The translations under genes and the position numbers were made by a program. The notes under the pieces are model-generated. The model had not been told where the DNA came from. It saw only the letters and a program-made list of their open reading frames with translations, and did no database searches. A stretch of DNA of 64,000 bases, taken from the NCBI GenBank assembly GCA_029168955.1, contig JAPDOI010000420.1, positions 511,001 through 575,000 on the forward strand, given 5' to 3'. Below are positions 32,728-44,518 of this stretch, piece by piece; within the stretch, counting starts at the first letter, position 1; every line of letters begins with the position of its first letter. Source of the DNA: Aplectana chamaeleonis. Its lineage: Eukaryota > Nematoda > Chromadorea > Rhabditida > Cosmocercidae.

Positions 32728-33610
32728 ACATTTATTTTTTATTTATTTTATATATTTATTCAAGACGCAGAGCTACTGCTCCACGTAGAAAAATAACAAT
32801 CGCAGAATCGAGTCAAATATAACCGAGAGAAAAGAAAATGGTCTGCATAACAATAATGAGGAAAAAATTCAAGAAAAAAATATTAAATGCGGAAACAACA
32901 AACCACCTCTATGCTAATCCTAGAAAGAGAACCTAAAATTTTTCATGGCGGTCAAGGAAAGCTCGGAAAGAATTCGTAGACAAGTTTAATATGCCATCCT
33001 TCAACATAGCCTGGAATCCACGAATTAATCTTTTGCAGAAAAAAAATGATCTCACATTACTTCTGACCGAAGAGTCACGAATTCTTAGTCCTCCACTTTT
33101 TGTTTTGGAAGTAATCGTAATAAAGAAATTAGATGAATCTATCAAAACCCTGCCAGTCATTATTTTGTGAATCATAAAAAGATCGTATCGGTTCCTCCTA
33201 CTGGTGAGAGAAGGAAGCCCCAATTGTTTTCCCCTATCAGCACCATTTGGGATTGATGAGTAGCTGAGACCGAAACACCTCATAACGAGTTTGCGCGTAA
33301 AATTATTTTGCACGCTTTCAAGCTAGTCAAAGTATTTTTTCTTATATGGGCTGAGAACTGATGTCCCACTTTCGACAATAGGACGGACGTAGGTTTTATA
33401 TGCCTTAAAAAGAAGCCGAGGATTTTTTGTTCTGATTATTTTGAAAAGATTCAAAATACGACACTGAGCTTTGTTGGCTATAGATCTACTGTGGGGACCG
33501 ACACTCCGAGGTCTCTAGTCTCTGGAACATGGTCGAGGATTTTATTATTGACGTAATATTGTGGTTTATCCTTTGCCTTCCCAATCGTCATCACTTTTGA
33601 TTTTTCAGCA
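32728..33610 (-). pseudogene. Second CR1-like LINE, 3' fragment
   Basis: The minus frame at 33313-32933 (126 codons) aligns to the C-terminus of the 7169-8527 RT: QNNFTRKL, then 'SSIPNGA', 'RRNRYDLFMIHKIMTGR', 'SGGLRIRD' and 'RSFFFCKRL'. Upstream, 33600-33320 encodes in pieces the region after FADD ('KVMTIGKAKDKPQYYVN'), with frameshifts. The 3' tail (32728-32760) is TAAA/TAAATA-rich. It is clearly a different, more diverged family member than the two LINE copies in A and B. Confidence 0.8.
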
Positions 33611-33665
33611 GCAAGAGGTTATTCCCATTCGTCTGCCCGGTTTCCCACTTCCCACGTTATGATTT

Positions 33666-34256
33666 GGCATTAAAGAAATCGCGAGAATCTCGTTAAAAGA
33701 AGTGAAATACTTCTTGTGTATGATTTGGCACATTTGGCACGAGGGAACGCCAAAAAGTGAGTGAAATGATGGACCATTGATTCGGCCGTGCACTTGTTTA
33801 ATAAACAACAAAAATTGAGAGTAGCATTGAAAAACCAAATCACACCCGTCTTACTGAGCACCCACATATCTTTATGTGACTGCAATTATTTTCAAGTTCA
33901 TTAAATATTGTTCCTGATACAAATGTGGTTCATTACTTATCCGCTAGCGAATATTCAGACATGAAGAAATCAGTAATATTCGAAATTATGCGTTTCTGAA
34001 TTTTTGGTGAACGCCAAAACTTGATTCTCAGCTTTGCAAAGCTAAGTTGTAAATATTAGCTTGATTGGAGAAAATACGGGTGTGATTTGTTTTTTCAATG
34101 CTACTCTCAATTTTTGTTGTTTATTAAACAAGTGCACGGCCAAATCAGTGGTCCATCATTTCATTCACTTTTTGGTTCCTCGTGCCAAATGTGCCAAATC
34201 ATACACAAGAAGTATTTCACTTCTTTTAACGGGATTCTCGCGAGTTCTTCAATGCC
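33666..34256. repeat. Foldback element, about 180-bp arms
   Basis: 33666-33849 and 34076-34256 are inverted repeats ('aaacaagtgcacggcc' in the right arm, 'ggccgtgcacttgttt' in the left) around a 226-bp spacer. Each arm reads open on one strand, giving mirror-image short frames that are not genes. Confidence 0.8.
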
Positions 34257-34482
34257 AATTCATAACCCTTTTATAGCGAAGCAAAACAGTTATAAATTTC
34301 ATTTTATTTTAGCAAAGGTTCCCTTTGAGAAAAAAAAAGCAAAAAGGTCGTTTATGATCCTCCGGTCGTTATCTTCCGTAATGTACTGGAAACTTGAAAA
34401 AGGACTTCATAATTGTGTTTAGCGCCCCAAATAACATTCACGGTGGGCGGACTATTATACCGAATTCCCCCCTGAGGCTGGA

Positions 34483-34700
34483 TTGTGCCTTTCAGAAGCG
34501 ACCTCCGCCATTCCAGTGGGGTCCCATGCACTTATTAAAGCGTCCGTCGCACTCCCACTTGGGTCCCACACACTTTCTACGGCGTCCGGCGCACTCCCAT
34601 ATGGGTCCCACACACTTTCTACGGCGTCCTGCCACTCTCACCGTGTTCCCGTACGCCTTCTACGGCATCCTGCGCGCTCTTGGAATCCTACTCACACCAT
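34483..34700. repeat. 42-bp minisatellite array 3 (short)
   Basis: About five units with period near 42 bp ('gcgcactcccatatgggtcc', 'cacactttctacggcgtc'), a cousin of the array at 28000-28945. Units are more diverged. Confidence 0.75.
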
Positions 34701-34906
34701 ACGGCGGAAGCGACAAGTGATGTGAATTAAGAGTAGAGTTCTTTGAATTGATCAATCCCTCCACGAGCTTATCACACATTCTAGTTCGGACTAACAATGA
34801 GCTTAATCCCGATTTCCAAAATTTTAAAGATTGTTTCAGTTTCCGAGACTTTGATTTTATTCCGATTTCCAAGGTTCAAAATTTTCCGCTCATTAAATCT
34901 TAGTCC

Positions 34907-35366
34907 AACCTCAAAGTCGTTTTTTTGTTTTTCTGCCTATATTGAGAACGGCCCCAGGCTGATCCCAATGATGCTTCTGGAATCGTACAAGACCTTCTGG
35001 GAACGGAGTTATGGACCCTCAAAAATTGAGCTAGGGAAGCATGGTGGACGAGTTGTGCGAGGATTGTAACTTGCGTCATTTGCAACCGATGTATGCGAGC
35101 CGACCTGAACAAAAGAGAGGTTGAGAATGAAGGGATGAACGGGCTAATGATGGGAGACCATGGTTCACTATTAAGCTCGAAACATCGTAAAAGGGGCGTG
35201 ACAAAGTGGTATCCGGATGTGGGCGCCCCAGGGTTGCTTCCTTCTATATCTCGCTTATTCGGAGGAATCAAGAGCTCGCACTTGGCAGCCGCAATGCAGG
35301 GTGAGTCTATTTCAAAATTATGTGAAAATATCAGATTTCGTCCCTGAGCTTGTACTGATCCTTTAA
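34907..35366 (-). mobile_element. TTAA MITE (M4 family), inverted, copy B
   Basis: Longer version of 3756-4130, extending left to a 'gtccaacctcaaag' tip; it is back to back with the next element at the shared TTAA 35363-35366. A TTAA on the far left is not evident ('cattaaatctta'). Confidence 0.65.
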
Positions 35367-35969
35367 AGGCACAGTCCAAGCTCAGGGACGAAATCTGAGA
35401 TTTCCACATATTTGTGAAGTTCGCCCGCCCTATATAGCCCCTGTCGCAAGCAAATGCGAGCTCTCACTTCCTCCGAATAAGCGAGATATAGGGGGAAGCC
35501 ACCCTGGTTCGCCCATACCAGGAAGCCACTTTGGCACGCCCCTCGAGCTCAACAACGGCTAGATAAGCAATGGTTTCCGAACAGTAGCCCCGTTTTTCCC
35601 TTCATTCCCAGCCTCTTTCTTTATTCGGGTAGGTTCGCATACATTGGTTGCAAATGACGGAAGTTACGAGCCTCGGGCAACTCGTCCACCATGCTTCAAT
35701 TTTCGAGGGGCGATAACTTCGTTCTTAGGGGTCGTTTATACTCCCACCGCCGGGCGACGCGTCACAGTGCGTTTCTGTAATATTGATCACGCGGCGCGGC
35801 ACGATCGATACTGTAGGATTGCACATCGCCGCGCCGCTCGGCGGCAGAAGTGTAAACGACCCTTAGGGGTGTTGTACGATTCCAAAGACATCATTGGAAT
35901 CAGTGTGAGACCGTTTTCAAGATAGGCAAAAAACAGAGTAACGATTTTGAGGTTGGACTGTGTCTTTAA
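35363..35969 (+). mobile_element. TTAA MITE (M4 family), copy B
   Basis: Equivalent of 4127-4596, with TTAA at 35363-35366 and 35966-35969. Interrupted by the 134-bp element at 35729-35862. Confidence 0.75.
35729..35862. mobile_element. 134-bp GC-rich MITE, present only in copy B
   Basis: Tips GGGTCGTTTATACTCCCACC and, at the other end, 'gtgtaaacgaccc' are inverted. Flanked by a 'ttag' to 'ttagggg' duplication (4-7 bp, ambiguous because the tip begins with G). Copy A (about 4483-4500) has the empty site. The centre is CG-rich with ATCGATC-type dyads. A fragment of the same family lies near 49470-49560. Confidence 0.85.
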
Positions 35970-36485
35970 CATACGATCTGCCAGCCGTTGACGTGCGCTT
36001 ACGTTCGCTGCCCCTCGCTCACGCCCACTCCGGGCGAGAATTAGCAAATCTTAAGCTTATTACTCTGTCCCTAAAGAATTTTGCCGCGAGCCTACTCCGA
36101 AACAAATGCGCTCGCATCTCATAACTCAAACGCGGCTGTCACAAGCCTTTCTACATGAGCAGCCGTGGTAAATGATTCGACTCGATTGATTGATCATTAC
36201 GTGCACCGTCGTCGATCGAATCAACATAAGGCAGGAGGTGTTTGCTTGTCTCTTTCTGTGCACCGGGCACCTATCAGCTCTACGAAGTATTGAGGAGCGC
36301 GGAAGGGGTCAAATGGACTCCCGCCGCTGAAAGACGCGGCAGCATGCAGCGGAGGAGTATCGATCATGCAGCGCCGTACGATCGATTTCCCTCCATTGCA
36401 TGTTGCCGCGCCTTTGAGCGGCGAGAGTCTATTCGATCCCGAACAGCGAGAGCGCGCGTTCCCGCCAGGTATGGACGGAGCCTTA

Positions 36486-36608
36486 GGCCGGGATCACACA
36501 TTCCGCGACCAGCCACAGTGACAGTTCGTACCAGGCGTATTGATTTTCAGTCGATATTGATGGTAATACTGCGTCGCATCGCTCGTCGCTGAAAGAATGA
36601 TCCCGGCC
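36486..36608. mobile_element. PIF/Harbinger-like MITE, copy B
   Basis: Tips GGCCGGGATCA / TGATCCCGGCC with TTA on both sides (36483-36485 and 36609-36611). Better preserved than its duplicate in copy A. Confidence 0.75.
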
Positions 36609-38624
36609 TTAGCGCCTTTCAAAAACTGGTAGAAAAAACTATCTGTTCACACGTTTTCTCGTGACCTTTCCCGTCTTTTACGTCGTTTGTTTTTCATGCT
36701 ATCAAAACTGTTTTAATTTTGATCTTATACCATTCCGAGCGCAACGCAAGATCATTTTTGTCTCAGGTTCTGCGTACTTTTTTCTTCGTCAGTTGTAAAC
36801 ACATATACTAATTATGTAAGTTCCAGAATGAAAATAAAAAATAAATAGCCACTGCTATTGGCCAGCGCTCGTAACCTGTTAATCAAGGTTTCCGCGGCCA
36901 TTCCGTGTCAACCCTGTGGTGGGGTCTATACATATGTATCTACATGTATGAAGTGAGAAAACTTCGATTTCCAATAGTTCTTGACCATCTGATTCAAAAC
37001 GTGCTTCGAATTTTGGGAAAGAAGCGAAAATACCCGGAAGATTTAAATTTTCTTGATTCCGATTTGCTAGTTTCCAATTGGTTGTAGCGTTCCGAATACC
37101 GGAATCTCAGACGCTCGTAGTCGCGTTGCGACAGGTCTCTGCTATTTGGGAACTTCATTCGTTACCCCGAAACATCCATCATTTACTCCGAGACATCGCT
37201 TATTGGCAGTTGCTTGACCGCCCGCTTTCGTCTAAAGTAACCTCTGTCCCACCCGAAGCACCAGTCCAACCTCATTAACCAAATCTGAGATTTCCACATA
37301 GTTTTGCAAATCTCCACTCTAAAGAACACCTTCCGAGTGCGAGCTCTCATTTCCTAGGAGCAATTGTGGCGATAGTTGAAATTAAAATACAGTCAAGTTG
37401 AAATCAAATACTCTCTCATAGAACTAGAGCCAAAAGTTGTCGAAGACTCGGTAATGAAACATAAAGCCTGGCTTGCTCGAATACGTCCGGGTGGAGCAAG
37501 CAGCGGAGCAAACGGTCATGGCAAAATATAACAATGATAAGGAGACTTTGACATGACAAACCCCATAAGCATTACTTTGACCGGCTCAATAAGAGTTAGC
37601 TAGGCTATATATGTGTCACTAGGGATAGTTGCCAGAGACGACATGGGTGATATTCTAGTGAATGCAAATTGCCGATAGCACTTGATAGCCTGTGGCTTGT
37701 AGCCGGCGTTGATCGAGGGAAGCATGGTCCCGACCAGGGCTGTGCGGAAACTTCGGTTTTATGATTAATGTTTTCTGTCCGTTTTGGCCATTCTGTTTCT
37801 GTTTTTTGAAGAAATTAGCGAAAACCAGAAAACCTCAACGAAAACCAGCTCTGTGGAACAGTGGAGCTTATTTAGTAGTTTACGAGGCTTAGCTCTTATT
37901 TGTGGTCAATCTTGTGATCGCTGCTAAAGGCAGGGTCCGCCATGAAAACAGTTGTTGTGGTATCCCCATGAGAAAGTAGATATGGTCATCAAAAAAATCA
38001 TTTATAGGTGAAAAGTCGGAGGAAAAACGCTCAGGAACAAGATACTGCTGGTAGCCGGCCTGCCCACAATTGACTGTATTTCTATAAATGCTTGTTTTGT
38101 CGCCTTTTGTCTTGCTCTTACACCCTACTCATACTTTTGCGAACCGGCAAATGTTGCGGCTTATAAGTAGAAAATGAGAAATCGGATGTTTGATAACGGT
38201 ACCAGACGTCTAATTCCTCATTTTTCTACTGATTTTCCGCTGCATTTGCCGCTTCCAGAAAAGCTTGAATAGGGTGTGAAAAAACCAGCATTTATGAGAA
38301 TCTTTCTAGTTGGGGGCGAGCGCACACCCACCAATTGACCGTTCCAACTTGTTTTGTGCGTTTTTCCTGCCATTCTTCTCTTTTCTCGTTTTTTTTAGAT
38401 AGAAAGTTTATTTATTTATTTATTCATGCGTGGGGAACCACGCGGGAAACATGAAATACAAAAAGTTAAACGGACCACAGACACAATTGACAAATCATGC
38501 TGAAAAAATTATCCGATAAACGACCAGGGTTGTGTTGAGCCTCAAGCAGTCTCTTTTAGGTACTTGTCGGCAAGCTTTTTGAACTGCGCTAATGAGGTTG
38601 GTATAGGATATTCCTTTGAAATTT

Positions 38625-39365
38625 TTAAAATTCAGACCCAGCTCTCTGCGTGAAAAATGAGGCCCTCATACGAGTTTTGGCTGTTGTAAAACCCAGTTTA
38701 ACCAGCCCACCTCTAGTGGTTGAGTGGGAGAGCGTGTAAAAATCATTGAGGGGAACATGGATTTTCCCGGTGATCAATTTATACACCATAATGAGATCAT
38801 ACTTCCTTCTACGGTAAAGCAGAGTGGGAAGTTTGAATAAACTGTTACGGACAGAAGCTGAAGGAATTGAAGCGTAATCATATCCATGTAGGCGAATCCA
38901 GAGCTTTCTAGTGAAGTTGTTTTGAACTGATTCAAGTTTCTGAGTGCAACGTTTAGAAACAGGGTTAAACACCGTCGAACCATATTCCACTAGGGGGCGA
39001 ATGTTTGATTTGTAAGCTAGTATAAGATGCTCTGTTGACTTTGTTGATAGAGCTTTGAACAGATTTCGTATGGCTCTATCTGCTTTATTAGCAATCGTTT
39101 CACAGTGTTCAGTGAAGCTAAGCTGTTCGTCCAGTACGAATCCTAAATCTCGCAAGGTGCTAGAGCTATTGAGCTCCAGCTCACCAAAGTAATATATGTG
39201 TCTATCAACGGAATCACCAAGACGAAGGACCTTAGTCTTAGGGGCTGACAGGGGGAGCTGCCATTTTTCTGACCAATCAGCGATTGAATTGACTGCCGAT
39301 TGTATAGCGACGCAATCTTCGGTGTTAACAATGTTTTTGTAAATCTTGATATCATCCGCAAACAT
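38625..39365 (-). pseudogene. CR1-like RT, C-terminal part, copy B
   Basis: Begins at FADD (MFADDIKIYK) because the codon just upstream, Cys177 in copy A, is TGA here. The C-terminus is shortened by a frameshift after 'RAGSEF' near 38625. Otherwise nearly identical to copy A. Confidence 0.85.
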
Positions 39366-39368
39366 TTT

Positions 39369-39899
39369 TCATGAAACACTGAAGCTACTCCTCAGATCAG
39401 GAATGTCTGAGGTATACAAACTAAAAAGAATTGGTGAGAGGACACCGCATTGCGGTACGCCACTGGTAACTGGATATGATTGAGAAAATGAATCATTAAT
39501 TTTTACTTGGAAGGATCTTCCAGTTATAAAGTTGTTTATCCATTTGACTATCCTAGGATGAATGCTGAGAGACAGAAGTTTCGAAATGAGCTTATCAAAG
39601 GGAACCTTATCAAAAGCTTTCGTGAAATCAAAATAAATGACATCTACATTGATTTTCCGATCTAGAGCTTTGGTCCATTCTTCCATTGAGGTTAGCATTT
39701 GGGTTTCAGTGGACCTGCCAGCTCTGAAGCCGAACTGATTATCCGGTGTCAAGAAGTTGGTCTCAATAAATGAAACCAGTGTTGATTTTAGAATTCTCTC
39801 AAAAACCCGGGCAAACACTGATGTTATTCTAATCGGACGATAATTTGAAGCTAAGTTATGAGGCGGTTTCTTAGGAATAGGTGTAATAAATGTTTCCAC
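39369..39899 (-). pseudogene. CR1-like RT, N-terminal part, copy B
   Basis: 176 codons ending at the TGA noted above. The conserved SGVPQGG motif of copy A reads SGVPQCG here, a change in a normally invariant loop. It shares the upstream one-base deletion with copy A, so that lesion predates the duplication. Confidence 0.85.
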
Positions 39900-39945
39900 C
39901 GAACAGGAATTTCACTATACATAAAACTGCAGTTGAATATGTGTT

Positions 39946-40330
39946 CTAGGGGTAGGAAATAGCAACCATGATCTTATTAATGAAGTATGATGGTACCTCA
40001 TCGGGAGTAGTAGAAACTGAAAGTGGTAATTCACATAGGATATTGTAAATCTCCTCTTTATGAAACCATACACCGCTATCATTTATTGGGTGGGGTGAAT
40101 TGATGTTGGACCAGTCAGCTGTAAACAAGGAGTCTTCAGAAAAAGACATTTTTAATTGTTTAGCAAGCATAGATGCCTTGGCTCGATCTGTAAAGGCAGA
40201 AACGCCTGCATCATCTTTTAGAGTAGGAAGTCCTCCAACTTTCGTTATTCTCGAGTTGACTAGCCTGTAAAATGAAGCTTTCTTGGGTTGTTGAAGTATT
40301 TTACGTTCAATTTAAATCATTATGTTTTTT
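39946..40330 (-). pseudogene. LINE linker region upstream of the RT, copy B
   Basis: Counterpart of 8479-8960, further broken by loss of one G in a G run near 39951. Confidence 0.7.
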
Positions 40331-40759
40331 GAGCAGACGATCAAACTTGTCTGTAATGTATCTAAAATTATTGATTTTTTCTATACTGGGATCGGATTGT
40401 GCATCTAATCAAGCACTTTCTCTTTGAGCAAATAGTCTTTGTGATGGTCAGAACGGCATTCTCATGGAGAGAACTCAAGAATCGATTTCATCGCGAAGCC
40501 TGCTCACGTACTCGTTCAGTAGGATTTCAGCACAAAAGAGTGCATCGCAAGGCAGACATCGAATTCAACCATCTGCTGTCAGCAACAGCTGCTGCTAGTA
40601 GCGGTATATGATTCCGACGCATGCTTGAAATGAAGCCCTCGATATTGGCAGCAGCCGGTGCTGTAGGCTGGGGTTGAATTCGGTTTCGGACCTGGGATAC
40701 AACCCCCATTAAGCTGACGTACTGGCGTGCTCTGGGACTTTCACCCGATCTATGGTCAA

Positions 40760-40980
40760 TAAATAGTATAGTTGTGCCCTGGACGAAAATACCAAACAGC
40801 GAATAGATTCGAATGACCCTTTTTTAACGTCCGATTTTTGAATAGATTCGAATGACCTGTTTTTAGGGTCCGATTTTTTAATATATTCGAATGACTCTTT
40901 TTTTTTCGAGGTCCGAATTTCAAAAAGATTCAAATAAATTCGACTCGAATATGTTCGAATAATTTTTCGAATATTTCAAA
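40760..40980. repeat. TTCGAA-rich degenerate tandem tract, copy B
   Basis: Counterpart of 9380-9600. Several base differences separate it from A and C. Confidence 0.6.
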
Positions 40981-41619
40981 GCGACAGACCTAAAACAGGC
41001 CACGTGAGCTGTCAATAGGATCCTCTAGTTCAAAGTGATACTTACTGCCACTGATAGTGTATGCGCCTGTATGCTACGTACCTTTCCCTCACACTTTCCC
41101 GCTGCTTCTATCCTCGCTCCGCACAAACACACGAAGGAGAGAACTTGATTTGCCTCCGAAACAGAGGATAACCACAAGAGAAAACCCGAGCGACACAAAT
41201 CGGATCAAAATCTCAAGCAGATTGGAGTCCTGACGCTTTCCAAACACCTTCCAGACCATACTCATGATCCTTGAATGCTTCGGCCTTAAAAAGAAAAATT
41301 CAGTGGAAATTCAGCCGAATTCCACCATGCCACCTATGTAATTAACAAAATGCCGATTGAGACAATTGATCAAATAAAAGACCTCGCGTTCGTAGTAGAT
41401 AACAAACTCTCGTTTGATCCTGGTGAGCCTGGTGAGAAAAGCTATCCAACGGTCTAATGCATGCTGGAGTTTAAGTTCAAACGAAAAAGTTTGGTGTGCC
41501 ATCTATTGTACAATTAGAGTGTGCGGCTACACAGTAGAGTGAGGACCGAATATTCGAGTTCGAATAAATAGTCGAATTTTTCGAACGAATTTTTATTCGA
41601 ACATTCGAATATTCGAAAA

Positions 41620-41990
41620 GTGTGAATATTCGAACATTATTCGAATTCGACTATTCGCAAAAGGTGAAAATTCGAACATTATTCGAATTCGACTATTCGC
41701 AAAAGGTGAAAATTCGAACATTATTCGAATTCGACTATTCGGGAAAGGCGAATATTCGAATATTATTCGAATTCGACTATTCGGGAAAGGTGAATATTCG
41801 AATTTTATTCGAATTCGACTATTCGGGAAAGGTGAATATTCGAATATTATTCGAATTCGACTATTCGGGAAAGGTGAATATTCGAATATTATTCGAATTC
41901 GATTATTCGCAGAGGTGAATATTCGAATATTATTCGAATTCGATTATTCGCAGAGGTGAATATTCGAACGTTATTCCAATTTGAATACCC
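41620..41990. repeat. 42-bp TTCGAA satellite, left end of the hAT-like element
   Basis: About nine units of 42 bp built on 'attattcgaattcgactatt' and 'cg-aaaggtgaa'. The plus frame stays open for 98 codons as a 14-residue repeat purely because 42 is divisible by three. Confidence 0.9.
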
Positions 41991-42061
41991 GAGCTGGTTT
42001 AACAAAAAATATGAAAATCAGCTCTAATGTATGAATGAATCGACATACCTTTCAAGACTGA

Positions 42062-42572
42062 TGTCAGTCTCTTCATTACTCCATTGTTCCATTTTCCCGA
42101 ACGCAAGAACTACATTTTTTCCCCACACCGTCTGATGAGGCTACTAGGGCGGTTCTAACAAGGGGAGCCATATGGCAATCGCACTTGGCCACTCCCATTT
42201 TTCCATCCCGCTGAGCAATTATAACACCAACCATAGCTTCGTTGGGTGGAGCCAGGTACTCCACCAACCCTCACTTCTGGGTAGGTGAAGGGGGAACCTC
42301 CATCATTGGGAAAACCGGTGACAACCGGTGAAACGCCCCGAGGCACAGGAGGAGATGGGAATACGTGGGGGTGGGGTTTATCCCTCCGTTGACCAATCAC
42401 CCACGTCTTAAGGGGTGGAGAGACGTCTGTCGATTGGCCGAAGGAGCAATAAACTCCGCCCGTACTCCGATCTCCCCCCAGTACGCGCCCCGAAAAAGAA
42501 TGAAAGTCACCCAACATTCATCCAAGTCATTTTCAAGATTGTGTGGGTGTCACTGCCGGTTTTTCGTCCATA
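42062..42572. other. Interior of the hAT-like element, no recognised gene
   Basis: GC-richer sequence with short frames on both strands and no transposase motif. Confidence 0.4.
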
Positions 42573-42809
42573 CAGTTGACCCCAATGTTAAAGGGGCATG
42601 GGGCGGGTGGGGAGTCGAACTAAAACTACGGTAGAATCTGGCCCTTTGCCAGATTTCGTCATCGATCGGCGCCACAGCTAATATTCTGGTGAGCCGAGAA
42701 ACGACGCTTGGCGCCGATCGATGACGAAATCTGGCAAACAGCCAGATTCTACCGTAATTTAGTGCGAGTACGCAGCCCCACCTTCTCCCTTTAACATTGC
42801 GGTCAACTG
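42573..42809. mobile_element. Tc1/mariner-type MITE, 237 bp
   Basis: Tips CAGTTGACCCCAATGTTAAA and 'ttaacattgcggtcaactg', flanked by TA at 42571-42572 and 42810-42811. The interior is a near-perfect hairpin ('gatttcgtcatcgatcggcg' mirrored, with a short loop). TA target and CAGT tips fit Tc1-type elements. Confidence 0.8.
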
Positions 42810-43009
42810 TAACTTTTTTGTGCTTGGAGATAGAATTCTGCGTCAACTTGTGCTTCCAGTTTGGAAAACTATTCTCGATCCTTCAGCCTATTTCATTTTA
42901 CGAAACACCGGTTTTTCGCCTATAACTCTTTAACCTGGTGAGGGTTGTTTTTGAAATCTACGTGAAATTCTGCGTCAAATGATATTTCGGATTCCTAACT
43001 TTGCTCGCT

Positions 43010-43690
43010 CCATACTCTGAGAGGATCCCTCGCGATCGTTAATGGACAGAGTCTCCGGTTTCTGGTAGGGGCCGAGAGGATTCTAGCATGGGGCTATCGC
43101 GCGACGATCGCGAAATTCTGCCAGTCTCAAACCGAGAGTGTACCTCGTTCGTTCATCGATGCTCCCACGATGCTCTATAGCAAAACCGCGAAGAGTCGAG
43201 CCCGGGCCTATCACGGAACGATTGCGAGATCCTACCAGTTTCTACCTGAGGGCGAATCGCGTCTATACATTGACGTATTCGGGGCGTTACATCGCGGATC
43301 CGCGACGAACCGAGCTTGGAACTATCGCGGGACGATCGCGAGATTCTTCCAGCTTTCTGATGGTACCGCATCCAGGCCCTTTCGATGTTTCACCCGAGCG
43401 AGTTTTGCCTATCAGATCAACACGAAGCTATAAGGTATTGCCCTCGCCGCATTTCGCGCTGCTTTACAAATCTGCACATCATGAGAACGCGGGAGCGGGG
43501 GGAGACGATCACGGTACCATCGCGGATCGCGAGTGCACCACGGTATTAGAGCGGTAAACCTCTCAACGATCGCGGTATTATCACGGTATGAGAACGAGAA
43601 TGTCAACGGATGAGTCGATTGGGTAACTATCGCGGAACGAACGCTAATCACGGGAGCATCATGGTACTAGCGCAAAAAGATTCTCTCAGA
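43010..43690. repeat. Degenerate about 112-bp tandem repeat rich in CGATCG
   Basis: Three recognisable units ('gctatcgcgcgacgatcgcg' at about 43093, 'ctatcacggaacgattgcga' near 43207, 'ctatcgcgggacgatcgcga' near 43321) at spacing near 112 bp. They are followed by scattered 'tatcgcgg', 'cgatcacgg' and 'cgatcgcgg' motifs to 43690. Short frames here are not coding. Confidence 0.65.
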
Positions 43691-43763
43691 GTAAGCCAGC
43701 CAGATCGGTGGATCGGTGGAGCCGAGCCCCGCTGTTGGCTACAACAGAACTCTGCGCCTCTCA

Positions 43764-44238
43764 TTCAAAGGCAGTGTTCACGATGATTTTCATCCGCGAG
43801 TTTTTCACATGAAACAATGCGCTCGCCTCCAAGTGTTACCAAAATTACGGAGAAATGGCGAGAAACGCATTAAAACGTCGTATTTCAGTGACATTATTCT
43901 TTAACATGGGCCAGTTGTCCGGTCGGATAAACATGTTAATGGTGGTTGTCACCTTTGGAAAACTGTGTCAATCGAAAATAGAAGAATATTTCATGCAAAG
44001 CAGAATTAGTTAGGGCTCTAAGGAAGGAACGGAGCAATAGAGAGTAAAGAATTGCAAAGGACGCGTCCACAAAAGATTTCATTGTCACAACAAACAATTC
44101 CTGTGATACTTAAAAATTTCGCGTACTTCTTTTGCGTTTTTCTCAGTTTCTACGTCATTTTAGATCTACCCGGGGGCCAGTTAATCGATATAGCGAATAA
44201 TTTCAAAATTAAAGATTATCGTGAACACTGCCTTTAAA
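43764..44238. mobile_element. TTAA MITE, M1 family, diverged interior
   Basis: Tips 'aggcagtgttcacgat' and 'atcgtgaacactgccttt'. The left flank is 'ttca' rather than TTAA, so one border has mutated. The interior is unlike other M1 copies. Confidence 0.7.
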
Positions 44239-44518
44239 CCATAGAGGCGAAAGCACCTTATGGAGATAACTATGAAGCTCGGCTCCACCAATCTCGCTGG
44301 CTTATAGGGCAGGAAAAGTTAGTAAGGTCCTCGAATAAGCTCCTTAGGCTAAGCTACAGAGGAAAAGTTGATTTTGTAGCATTCTTTGCGTTGTAGCCCG
44401 TACAGGTCTAGAGATGAGTGGTGCCTTATTGATTCCAGTTGTAAGTGGAAATAAAGCTCTAGAAGAAGAATTCAACCTGTTAGTGCCGCTCACTTCGCAG
44501 TTGCGCGATATTGCTATG

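Larger units (their letters stand above)
38395..40438 (-). mobile_element. 5'-truncated CR1-like LINE, copy B
   Basis: Same insertion as 7017-9066, duplicated with its flanks, so it is not an independent insertion. Same TAAA-type tail and same 5' truncation point ('gcaaatagtc'). Confidence 0.88.
34992..41526. repeat. Large duplication, copy B
   Basis: Direct duplicate of 3756-10435. Differences include a 134-bp GC-rich MITE at 35729-35862 found only here, independent LINE mutations, and a hAT-like insertion at 41535. It continues after that insertion at 45590. Confidence 0.9.

Noticed and set aside
41622..41918. 98-codon repeat frame resembling a structured 14-residue repeat
   Set aside because: A 42-bp TTCGAA satellite inside a transposable element.
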